Assembly (NCBI RefSeq): GCF_900128885.1
Contig: NZ_FQTU01000016.1
Coordinates: forward strand, 1 to 55,321
DNA length: 55,321 nucleotides
Reading direction: 5' to 3'
From: Alkalibacter saccharofermentans DSM 14828
Lineage (GTDB): Bacteria; Bacillota; Clostridia; Eubacteriales; Alkalibacteraceae
Positions 15,115 through 23,058 of the stretch are shown here, one piece after another; position 1 is the stretch's first letter, and each line of letters begins with the position of its first letter. The notes beneath the pieces were generated by a model. It searched no databases, had not been told where the DNA came from, and saw nothing but the letters and a program-made list of their open reading frames with translations. Made by a program: the position numbers and the translations under genes.

Positions 15115-16245
15115 GTGAGAATATATAAAAAAAACAAGTCGCTTTTATTGTTGGTGATAATTATAGCTATGGTATTGGTGATATCAAGCGGATGTACGTG
15201 GCCATGGGGTGGAGGAGATCCTGTACCTGGACCTGATCCTAGACCTGAACCCGATCCTGTACCTGATACTGATCCTGTACCTGTACCTGGACCTGGACCT
15301 GGACCTGGACCTGAACCTGGACCTGGACCTGAACCTGGACCTGGACCTGTACCTGGACCTGAACCTGTACCTGGACCTGAACCTGGACCTGAACCTGGAC
15401 CTGAACCTGGACCTGGACCTAAGCCTGATCCCAAGCCTGATCCTGACTCCAGTACGGCTATTTATGTAGGACAGAAGCTTATAATACCAGGCAGCGTTCA
15501 AAGAGAACCTGAAATATCCACTGTGGTACGGGAAGGAACCATCAAAGGCTCGGCGGGCAAGAAAATCGCTATCACTTTTGATGCCGGTTGGCTCTACGAT
15601 CAAACGATGTCTTTATTGGACGTTTTGGACAGATATGATGTTAAGTCTACTTTCTTTTTAAGGGCTCTATGGGTAAAGGATAACCCTAAACTGGCTATGG
15701 CCATCCGTGATAGAGGACATATAATTGAAAACCATTCTCTGACCCACGGACATATGAGAGAAATGACTACATCTGAAATCAATGATGAAATGACCCAATC
15801 TACTGGAATAATCAAGGAAATTACAAATAGCAATCCCTATCTATTCAGGCCTCCATTTGGTGAATATGACGATAATGTACTCAGGGTATTGGGCCGGCAA
15901 GGATACCCATATACTGTGATGTGGACTGTGGACAGTCACGATTGGGCGGAAGAAATCCGGGGAACAAAAGTAACAAAGAACTACCTGGTTTCGAGAGTTT
16001 TAGACAATGCCACGGATAGAGGCATCATTCTAATGCATGTGGGAGGTTACCACACTGTAGAAGCTTTGCCTGAAATAATAACAGGGCTTAAGAATAAAGG
16101 GTATGAGATAGTCACTGTTAACAGCATGCTGCCAAAGCCCCGAAATTATGAATACACAGTCATAAAAGGAGATACCCTCTATTCAATATCACTGAAGTAC
16201 GGAGTTTCTGTAGAAGATATTCAAAAAGCAAACAATATGAAATAA
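15115..16245 (+). CDS. Lipoprotein polysaccharide deacetylase with Pro-rich repeat stalk and LysM domain
   Basis: A 376-residue surface enzyme. GTG 15115 is preceded by AAGGTGG at 8 bases. In order it has a signal peptide with lipobox ISSGC (residues about 22-26), a 70-residue stalk of Gly/Pro/Glu/Asp/Val-Pro dipeptides (about 33-105), a NodB deacetylase domain (about 135-325) and a C-terminal LysM domain (VIKGDTLYSISLKYGVSVEDI). The NodB motifs read TFDAGW, HSLTHGHM and RPPFGEYDDN. Motif 1 has Ala where TFDDG has its second Asp, usually a metal ligand, while the two histidines of motif 2 remain. Family members remove acetyl groups from peptidoglycan or chitin-like polymers, and LysM suggests a peptidoglycan target. 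Confidence 0.8.
   Translation: MRIYKKNKSLLLLVIIIAMVLVISSGCTWPWGGGDPVPGPDPRPEPDPVPDTDPVPVPGPGPGPGPEPGPGPEPGPGPVPGPEPVPGPEPGPEPGPEPGPGPKPDPKPDPDSSTAIYVGQKLIIPGSVQREPEISTVVREGTIKGSAGKKIAITFDAGWLYDQTMSLLDVLDRYDVKSTFFLRALWVKDNPKLAMAIRDRGHIIENHSLTHGHMREMTTSEINDEMTQSTGIIKEITNSNPYLFRPPFGEYDDNVLRVLGRQGYPYTVMWTVDSHDWAEEIRGTKVTKNYLVSRVLDNATDRGIILMHVGGYHTVEALPEIITGLKNKGYEIVTVNSMLPKPRNYEYTVIKGDTLYSISLKYGVSVEDIQKANNMK
15217..15438 (+). repeat. In-frame hexanucleotide repeat array (xxx-CCT) in the deacetylase gene
   Basis: Over thirty tandem 6-base units of the form GGACCT, GAACCT, GTACCT or GATCCT encode alternating X-Pro dipeptides. Because each unit is two codons, gain or loss of units changes stalk length without breaking the frame. 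All six frames stay open across it because of the repeat, so apparent overlapping frames here are not genes. Confidence 0.9.
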
Positions 16246-16265
16246 GGCAGGAGCGAGATGAGGAT

Positions 16266-16481
16266 ATGTTGTCCACTAGCGTATTGAGAATTATTATGAC
16301 TAGATCATTAGAACCCTTTGTTTTCAGTTTGGAGTTACCAGACGACCCGGAGGTTAAGTCAAATAATGATTTGGGTCTATATCTGCATATGCCCTTTTGT
16401 AGAAGCTTGTGTAGCTTTTGCCCATACTGTAAAGTTCTATATGATAAGACGCTGGCACTAGAATTAAGATGTGGAACTTAA
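16266..16481 (+). pseudogene. Truncated radical SAM (HemN/HutW-like) gene
   Basis: Seventy-one codons matching only the N-terminal end of a coproporphyrinogen-oxidase-like radical SAM protein. LGLYLHMPFCRSLCSFCPY contains the CxxxCxxC iron-sulfur motif and is followed by KVLYDKTLALEL, then the homology ends. Full-length relatives are about 380-460 residues; PFCRSLCxFCPY followed by KxLYD resembles the anaerobic heme-degradation branch. Nothing resembling the remainder lies downstream before the terminator at 16518, so this is a remnant rather than a frameshifted gene. Confidence 0.65.
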
Positions 16482-16517
16482 GCATTAGTGAAGCCTTTCC
16501 CAGCAGACTTGTGCTAA

Positions 16518-16545
16518 AATAAAATGCCGCTAAATAAGCGGCATT
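16518..16545. terminator. Bidirectional terminator between 16481 and trkH
   Basis: AAATGCCGCT / AGCGGCATTTTT forms a strong hairpin with A and T tracts on opposite sides, so it can serve both the plus-strand remnant and the minus-strand trk operon. Confidence 0.8.
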
Positions 16546-16546
16546 T

Positions 16547-17992
16547 TTAGCTTTCCTTGGTCCATCTATGGGGTACCAGGAGCGCAATTATAGTAAATAG
16601 TTCAAGTCTTCCCAGCAGCATTAAAAAAGAAAAAAGAAGCTTGCTCGCCTGGGAAAATTCAGAATAATTCTTTGTAGGTCCTACGAGTTCAAATCCAGGA
16701 CCGATATTATTTAGAGTTGCAGCAACCGAAGAAACTGCACTCAGCATATCGATTCCTTCCAGTGATATCAGTAGAGAACCAATTATAAATATGATTACAT
16801 GGAGAGCCATAAAACTGTTGATTCTGGCAACTACTTCGTTTGAAACTGTTTTTTTACCAAGCTTCACAGGGGCAAAAGCTCTTGGATGAAAGATTTTTGA
16901 TATCTCACGCTTTATTAGCTTAAACAGCATTAAAACTCGTATGACTTTCATTCCTCCGGCAGTAGATCCTGCACATCCTCCGATGAACATAAGAACTAGA
17001 AGTATGGTTTTGCTAAATGTAGGCCAAAGGTCGAAGTCCACTGTAGAATAACCCGTTGTGGTTATGATGGTGCTTACCTGAAAGAGAGCATCTCTAGCAG
17101 CATAAAAAAGACTGTTGTATTGGGTCATTGTTAAATTGACTGTTATCAATATTATTGAGGCTACAATAAATCGCAAATACATTTTCAGCTCATTGTCAGT
17201 CACTATCTCCCGGAAGCGCTTGGTATAAAGGAAGAAATGCAATGAAAAACTGACTCCGGCAAGAATCATGAAGATGCTGATCACTATATGAACATAGGTT
17301 GAAAACCCACCTACGCTATCGTTATAAACACCAAAGCCGCCAGTTCCAACGGTTCCAAATGTATATACAGATGCGTCGAATAAGCTTAAGCCGCCAAAAA
17401 GAAGAAAAATTATCTGAAGTAGGGTCAAGGATATGTAAGAGATGTACAGGGCTCTTGCAGTATCCTTTATTCTTGGAGCGACTTTGCCGGTAACCGGGCC
17501 CGGACTTTCCGCCTTGAAGATATGGAAGCTGCCCATACCTAAAGCAGGGAGAAGCGCCACGGAAAAAACAAGTATGCCCATTCCGCCTATCCAGTGGGTG
17601 AAGGAACGCCAAAACAAAATGCTACGGGGCAGAATTTCTACGTTGTTTATTATAGAAGCTCCGGTTGTGGTGAAACCGGATATGGTTTCGAAAACCGCGT
17701 CTATAAAGGAAGGAACGCTCCCGGACAAATAAAAAGGAAGCGCTCCCAATAAAGATACCAATATCCAGCCGTAGGTTACGATTGCCAAGCCTTCTTTAGC
17801 CTTGATTTCTTTTCGTGTGGTTTTGATCCTTGAAAGAACGAAACCTAATAATAAAGTGGCTATAACTGCTGTTAAGAATGGGAAAAAGCTGTCCTCCTTA
17901 AGAACATAAGCCATGATCAATGGAGGAAGCATCAAAACAGAATCAATTATCAGAATTGAACCCAATACTTTTGCTACGATTCCATAATTCAC
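16547..17992 (-). CDS. trkH: TrkH-family potassium uptake protein
   Basis: A 481-residue membrane protein with the four-fold repeated M1-P-M2 channel architecture. Selectivity-filter-like stretches include TTTGASIINNVE, GTVGTGGFG, TTTGYSTVDFD and LNNIGPGFE. GTG 17992 has AAAGGAGG 8 bases upstream and overlaps the end of trkA by 50 bases, indicating translational coupling. TrkH translocates K+ with Na+ or H+ under control of the cytosolic TrkA ring. Confidence 0.9.
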   Translation of the reverse strand: MNYGIVAKVLGSILIIDSVLMLPPLIMAYVLKEDSFFPFLTAVIATLLLGFVLSRIKTTRKEIKAKEGLAIVTYGWILVSLLGALPFYLSGSVPSFIDAVFETISGFTTTGASIINNVEILPRSILFWRSFTHWIGGMGILVFSVALLPALGMGSFHIFKAESPGPVTGKVAPRIKDTARALYISYISLTLLQIIFLLFGGLSLFDASVYTFGTVGTGGFGVYNDSVGGFSTYVHIVISIFMILAGVSFSLHFFLYTKRFREIVTDNELKMYLRFIVASIILITVNLTMTQYNSLFYAARDALFQVSTIITTTGYSTVDFDLWPTFSKTILLVLMFIGGCAGSTAGGMKVIRVLMLFKLIKREISKIFHPRAFAPVKLGKKTVSNEVVARINSFMALHVIIFIIGSLLISLEGIDMLSAVSSVAATLNNIGPGFELVGPTKNYSEFSQASKLLFSFLMLLGRLELFTIIALLVPHRWTKES

Positions 17993-19349
17993 CGAGAAGT
18001 CCTCCTTTGCCAGGTTTGAATAGAGTTTTTAAGCTTTCGATATCCTCTGCCAGTGTAAATACAACTATCCTGTCGTTCTCTCTGATTACAGAGGAACCAT
18101 TGGGTATCTCGACTTTTCCATCCCGTATTATTGCACCGATAATTAGGCCTTTAGGCAAATTGAGGTTGTGTATAGGCTTGTTTATGTAAGGCATATCCGG
18201 AGAAACGATTATTTCGGTTACTTCTCCCTTTCCTCCCAGCAGCAACGATACAGAGGCTACCTTGCCGCCACGCACATATTTAAGTATGTTGCTGGCAGTT
18301 ATATTGACCGGATTGATTGCTACATCGATGTCAAGTTTATCTATAATCTTGGTGTAGTTTTGTCTACTGACCTTGGCGATTGCTTTTGATACACCATATT
18401 GCTTTGCCATCAGAGCCATAAGGAGATTCTGTTCGTCAAAACCTGTTACGCCTACGAAAGCATCCATTTGCTCAATGTTTTCCTCTTCTAATAGAGTGAT
18501 ATCAGTGCCATCGCCGTTTATCACCAATACGTGATCGAGCTGCTCTGCAAGTTTTTGAACCTTTCTTCTGTCCTGATCTATTATAGTTACCTTGACTTTG
18601 GATTTTGCAAGTGCCTTTGCCAGATAATAGCCTACGTTTCCACCGCCAAGTATCATTGCATTTTCAACCTTCTTCTCAACGCCTTTAAGCTGAAACCTCT
18701 TGCTGAATCTGTCAATATGTTCGCATAAGCCAATAACGTATATGACGTCGCCTGATTGCAAAATTGTTGAGCCATCAGGGATAATCAGGCTGCCTTCTCT
18801 TGAGATGGCTGTTATCAAGAGATTTTCCATGCCTTCGATTTCAGATATCTTTTTCCCTGTAAAATTTTCAAGGTTCCCTGTTTTAAAGTCTATCATCTTG
18901 ACTTTTCCGCTGGCAAATTCTCCGGAGTAGAAAGCGACGCTGCGCATAAGGTATTTAGCTATAGTATTTGCCGTAGCCAAGTCTGGATTTATTACCAAAT
19001 CTATACCCAGCTCTTCCTTTATGAAGGACATTTGCTCCATATATTCAGGATCTCTAATCCTGGCTATGGTTTTTTTGCATCCCAGCTTTTTCGCAAATGT
19101 GCAAATTACTGAATTTGTTGCATCACCCTCAGTCGTAGCGACAAGCAAATCGAATTTGTCGATGTTTAGTTCCATAAGTGATGATACGTTGATGCCACTT
19201 GCAACAACTGTTAATACATCCAGGTGTTCGTTGACTTTCTCGATTACCTTGGGATTGTCGTCCACCAGTGTTACATCCATATTTTCCAAATTCATGGTCT
19301 TGGCAAGCCTGACACCGAGTTTGCCGGCGCCTACAATCATAACGTTCAA
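17943..19349 (-). CDS. trkA: TrkA, NAD-binding regulatory subunit of K+ uptake
   Basis: A 468-residue peripheral protein with two tandem RCK units. Each has a Rossmann RCK_N domain (GAGKLGVRLAKTM at the start, GGGNVGYYLAKAL near residue 237) followed by an RCK_C domain (about 140-220 and 365-445). It binds NAD(H)/ATP and gates TrkH. The start is TTG behind a CGGAGG site. It is the first gene of a two-gene operon with trkH. Confidence 0.9.
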   Translation of the reverse strand: MNVMIVGAGKLGVRLAKTMNLENMDVTLVDDNPKVIEKVNEHLDVLTVVASGINVSSLMELNIDKFDLLVATTEGDATNSVICTFAKKLGCKKTIARIRDPEYMEQMSFIKEELGIDLVINPDLATANTIAKYLMRSVAFYSGEFASGKVKMIDFKTGNLENFTGKKISEIEGMENLLITAISREGSLIIPDGSTILQSGDVIYVIGLCEHIDRFSKRFQLKGVEKKVENAMILGGGNVGYYLAKALAKSKVKVTIIDQDRRKVQKLAEQLDHVLVINGDGTDITLLEEENIEQMDAFVGVTGFDEQNLLMALMAKQYGVSKAIAKVSRQNYTKIIDKLDIDVAINPVNITASNILKYVRGGKVASVSLLLGGKGEVTEIIVSPDMPYINKPIHNLNLPKGLIIGAIIRDGKVEIPNGSSVIRENDRIVVFTLAEDIESLKTLFKPGKGGLLGELWNRSKSIGFNSDN

Positions 19350-19585
19350 ATTTAAACCTCCGAATCAATTATATAATCTTGGCATATTTGAATATAATAA
19401 TAGATTATATCAAATAAAACAATACCTAAATGGCAAATACAAAATTTATTCTTCCTATGTTTACAGTATAACATAAAATATTGGTTTACAAGGCAAATGG
19501 TTATAGTCATAATTATAAAGGAAAGTCTCGGGTTTTACAATGCGGAAAGACGTTTTAAATTTTTATACTTTTTATTAAAAAGCGG

Positions 19586-19614
19586 TTTTCAACGACACAA
19601 AAAAAACATATAAT
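19586..19614 (+). promoter_or_regulatory. Promoter of the DUF4914 gene
   Basis: TTTTCA (19586-19591), a 17-base spacer, then a perfect TATAAT (19609-19614), 35 bases before the start codon. The rest of the 300-base gap 19350-19585 is AT-rich and also holds the unassigned trkA promoter on the other strand. Confidence 0.55.
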
Positions 19615-19649
19615 GAACAAGTAGAAACTTAACTAGGAGGGCTTATTGT

Positions 19650-21521
19650 ATGGGTATTGAGAATTTTAAAATTTCTGATGAATTAAATCGGGTGCTTAAC
19701 GAAGCGAAGAGCGTATACGTTCCCCGAACAAGAGATGAATTGGTTGAATTGGCATTTGGTGATCCCTCAAATGACAAATTCGATGTAGTATACTCAGTTA
19801 AAGGAAAGGGAATGGTCAAAGAAGCAGATGTGGTCAGGTGTAAAAACGGAGCAGTTATAAATTATCCGGAGGACTACATGAGAAGAAGAGATCCGGACGC
19901 TATGTTGGTAGCAGATGAAAATGATACCGACAAACCAAGATATGACGACGTTTATAATGAGGACTTCAATCCTTTGAGGAATGAAACCTTCAATTGGTTG
20001 AAAGAACAAGACATTATCGTAATGCCTTTTATGGCAGGAGGCAAAGAGTATGGTTACGAAGCCTTATTGGTGGCGCCCCGCAATGCAGCTTTCTTTGCGG
20101 CTGCCCTTGCAGATCTTCAGGGCTTTGTAGGAGAAAGAGAAGTACCTGTTGGCTTTGAACCAAAGGCAGTCGTATATTTGGCGCCGCCTTTCAGACATAC
20201 TCACTTTGGCGGGAAACAGGTAGTAATACACAATAGGCTTAAAGACATGCATGAAGTGTTTTCTTACAACTTATATCCTGGCCCGAGTGCAAAAAAGGGT
20301 ATATACGGCGTACTGCTTAATATCGGTGAGAAAGAAGGATGGGTTACCGTACATGCGTCAACTGTCAAGGTGATCACGCCTTACGATAACGAAATCGTCA
20401 TCATGCATGAAGGTGCTTCCGGTGCAGGTAAAAGCGAAATGATTGAATCTGTACATAAAGAAATGGACGGAAGAATCGTTCTCGGACAAAATACAGTTAC
20501 AGGGGAAAAATTCTATATGGAACTTTCCGAAACATGTGAGCTAAGGCCTGTCACAGACGATATGGCTCTATGCCATCCAAAAATGCAGGAGGGAAGCAAG
20601 AAGCTTGTAGTAAAGGATGCAGAGCAGGGTTGGTTCCTAAGGCTAGATCACATTACAGAGTACGGGACATCTCCGGAGCATGAGAAGATATTCGTTCATC
20701 CCTCGGAGCCGCTTATATTTTTAAATATAGACGGGGTTCCAAAAAGCACATGCCTTGTGTGGGAACATATAAAAGATTCGGATGGAAAACCTTGTCCGAA
20801 CCCTAGGGCAATACTCCCTAGAAGGCTTGTCCCAGGAATTGTTGAAGATTTGGTAGAAGTGGATGTAAGAAGCTTTGGAGTAAGAACTCCTCCTTGCACC
20901 AGGGAAACCCCCACTTACGGAATTATGGGGCTGTTTCATATATTGCCACCGGCATTGGCGTGGCTATGGCGTTTGGTCGCCCCTAGAGGCCACAACAATC
21001 CAAGTATAACCGCAACAAAAGGAATGACAAGCGAGGGAGTAGGTTCATATTGGCCTTTTGCAACAGGGAAAATGGTGGAACAGGCAAATCTGCTTCTTAA
21101 TCAGATTAGAAATTCACCAAGCACCAGATATGTGCTTATACCCAACCAGCATATCGGAGCTTACAAGGTCAGTTTTATGCCCCAATGGATTGCAAGGGAG
21201 TATATAGCACGAAGGGGAAGCGCCAAGTTTAAGCCTGAACACTTAAAAGAAGCCAGATGCTCTTTGTTCGGTTACGGTCTGGAGTCTCTAAAAGTTGATG
21301 GACAGTATATAAGAAAGGCATTTTTACAGCCAGAAACCCAGTCGGAGATTGGCACAGAAGGTTATGATGCGGGAGCTCAGATTCTAATTGACTTCTTCAA
21401 ACAAGAACTCGAAAAATTCAATACGCCGGAACTGGATCCTTTGGGCAAAAAAATTATAGAGTGTTTCTACAACGATTCTCCACTGGAAGAATACATAAAT
21501 CTAATCCCGATGAGATATTGA
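19650..21521 (+). CDS. DUF4914-family PEP-carboxykinase-like P-loop protein
   Basis: A 623-residue protein I place in the DUF4914 family. A P-loop GASGAGKSE (Lys261) lies mid-protein, preceded by VTVHASTVKVI and followed by RIVLGQNTVTGEKFYMEL, an arrangement like phosphoenolpyruvate carboxykinase and HPr kinase folds. The reaction is unknown; a kinase or PEPCK-like nucleotide-dependent activity is inference. ACTAGGAGGGC precedes the ATG, and it has its own promoter and terminator. An NhaC antiporter follows. The lack of a standard PEPCK substrate motif means it should not be called pckA. Confidence 0.7.
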   Translation: MGIENFKISDELNRVLNEAKSVYVPRTRDELVELAFGDPSNDKFDVVYSVKGKGMVKEADVVRCKNGAVINYPEDYMRRRDPDAMLVADENDTDKPRYDDVYNEDFNPLRNETFNWLKEQDIIVMPFMAGGKEYGYEALLVAPRNAAFFAAALADLQGFVGEREVPVGFEPKAVVYLAPPFRHTHFGGKQVVIHNRLKDMHEVFSYNLYPGPSAKKGIYGVLLNIGEKEGWVTVHASTVKVITPYDNEIVIMHEGASGAGKSEMIESVHKEMDGRIVLGQNTVTGEKFYMELSETCELRPVTDDMALCHPKMQEGSKKLVVKDAEQGWFLRLDHITEYGTSPEHEKIFVHPSEPLIFLNIDGVPKSTCLVWEHIKDSDGKPCPNPRAILPRRLVPGIVEDLVEVDVRSFGVRTPPCTRETPTYGIMGLFHILPPALAWLWRLVAPRGHNNPSITATKGMTSEGVGSYWPFATGKMVEQANLLLNQIRNSPSTRYVLIPNQHIGAYKVSFMPQWIAREYIARRGSAKFKPEHLKEARCSLFGYGLESLKVDGQYIRKAFLQPETQSEIGTEGYDAGAQILIDFFKQELEKFNTPELDPLGKKIIECFYNDSPLEEYINLIPMRY

Positions 21522-21525
21522 TTAT

Positions 21526-21554
21526 TATAACCCAGCTGATTTCAGCTGGGTTAT
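21526..21554 (+). terminator. Terminator of the DUF4914 gene
   Basis: AACCCAGCTGA pairs with TCAGCTGGGTT around a TT loop, followed by ATTTG. The stem is strong but the T tract short. Confidence 0.7.
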
Positions 21555-21640
21555 TTGTTGGAATCAAGTTTGACAAATCACTACAACCCCTGTATTATGG
21601 CACGTAAGAAGATGCGTTGCTAAAAAACGAGGTGGTTTTG

Positions 21641-23026
21641 ATGTATCATGATGATAATCTTCCGATGCCTTCTGTATTTCTTTCTCTTATCCCAATAGCT
21701 GTAGTCGTAGCAGTTTTGGGTTTTTCAGTATTCGTTGCCGAAGCTGAGCCCCATATCGCATTGTTTTTTGGGGCTATTACCGCAGGCCTTGCGGCATATC
21801 GCCATGGTTATACTTGGAATACCATAGAAGAAGGTTTTAAGGACAGCATAAACAGAGCTATTTCTTCTTTAATCATACTTTTAATAATAGGCATGATTAT
21901 CGGAGTATGGATAGCCAGCGGTATAGTTCCCGCCATGATGTATTATGGATTTGAAATATTGGTGCCTGAGTGGTTTTTGCCTATAATTCTAATTTTGTGC
22001 AGCATCATGTCTGTAGTTACAGGAAGTTCTTGGACAACCATAGGAACAATAGGAGTCGCAGCTTTAGGCATAGGACAAGGGCTTGGGATACCTCCTGCCG
22101 CTATCGCAGGAGCAGTTGTATCGGGAGCCTTCTTTGGAGACAAGATATCTCCCATGTCCGACTCTACAAACTTGACACCGTCAGTATTGGGGGTGGATCT
22201 GTACGATCACATAAAGCATATGCTCTACACTACAGTACCCAGTTTTATAATTTCCTTGATAGTATTTGGAGTCATGGGCTGGTTTTTATCCGAAGGAACA
22301 GTTGATGCGGAAACCATTGCTTCCTACCAGAATATCCTTTCTGAAAACTTTGAGTTTTCATTGCTGCTTTTGCTTCCTCCCGTTGTCGTAGTGGCATTGA
22401 TTTTGAGGAAGACACCGGCTATACCAAGCCTGATTGCAGGAGTAATGCTTGGAGGTTTTGTTCTTTTGAATGTACAAGGGCATAGTCTAGAAGATTTTCT
22501 TCATATATTGTATGATGGCTTTGTCATACAGACAGGTTGGGAAGAAATGGACGAATTGTTGTCTACAGGCGGCATGACCAGCATGTATTCTGTAGTATCC
22601 TTGGGAATAATGGCTCTGGCATTTGGAGGAATAATGAACAGATGCAACATGCTTAAGTCATTGGTTAGCAAGATGACCGGCTTAGTCGGAACACGAGGAA
22701 GATTGACCGCTACAACAATAGTAACAGCACTTCTGATAAACATATTTGGCGCCAATCAGTATTTGGCTGTAATAATACCGGGACAAATGTTTGAAGGTGC
22801 ATATAAAAGGCTTGGGCTAAAGCTCAACAACCTTACCAGAGCTTTGGAAGCCGGAGGAACCTTGACAGCACCTTTGATTCCTTGGAACAGCAGCGGTGCG
22901 TTCGTCATATCTGTAATGGCAGTTAATCCACTGGTATTTGCACCCTATGCAGTATTGTGCTGGATAACGCCCTTAATAACGATGATATATGGTTTTGTTA
23001 ACTTTAAAATGGACAACATAGCATAA
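21641..23026 (+). CDS. nhaC: NhaC-family Na+/H+ antiporter
   Basis: A 461-residue membrane protein with about eleven hydrophobic segments. NhaC hallmarks include TGSSWTTIGTIGVA, SGAFFGDKISPMSDSTNL and LIPWNSSGAFVISVM. It exchanges cytoplasmic Na+ for H+, and some relatives couple organic anions such as malate and lactate. ATG 21641 is preceded by GAGGTGG; an upstream TTG at 21617 lacks a site. Confidence 0.85.
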   Translation: MYHDDNLPMPSVFLSLIPIAVVVAVLGFSVFVAEAEPHIALFFGAITAGLAAYRHGYTWNTIEEGFKDSINRAISSLIILLIIGMIIGVWIASGIVPAMMYYGFEILVPEWFLPIILILCSIMSVVTGSSWTTIGTIGVAALGIGQGLGIPPAAIAGAVVSGAFFGDKISPMSDSTNLTPSVLGVDLYDHIKHMLYTTVPSFIISLIVFGVMGWFLSEGTVDAETIASYQNILSENFEFSLLLLLPPVVVVALILRKTPAIPSLIAGVMLGGFVLLNVQGHSLEDFLHILYDGFVIQTGWEEMDELLSTGGMTSMYSVVSLGIMALAFGGIMNRCNMLKSLVSKMTGLVGTRGRLTATTIVTALLINIFGANQYLAVIIPGQMFEGAYKRLGLKLNNLTRALEAGGTLTAPLIPWNSSGAFVISVMAVNPLVFAPYAVLCWITPLITMIYGFVNFKMDNIA

Positions 23027-23053
23027 AAAAAACCGACTATTGTCGGTTTTTTT
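23025..23053. terminator. Bidirectional terminator between nhaC and the PBP gene
   Basis: AAAAAACCGAC / GTCGGTTTTTTT, symmetric A and T tracts, lies between two convergent genes. Confidence 0.85.
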
Positions 23054-23058
23054 GTGTT

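Noticed and set aside
15184..15603. Long overlapping frames on both strands across the Pro-rich repeat.
   Set aside because: They are low-complexity products of the hexanucleotide repeat, without ribosome binding sites or domains.
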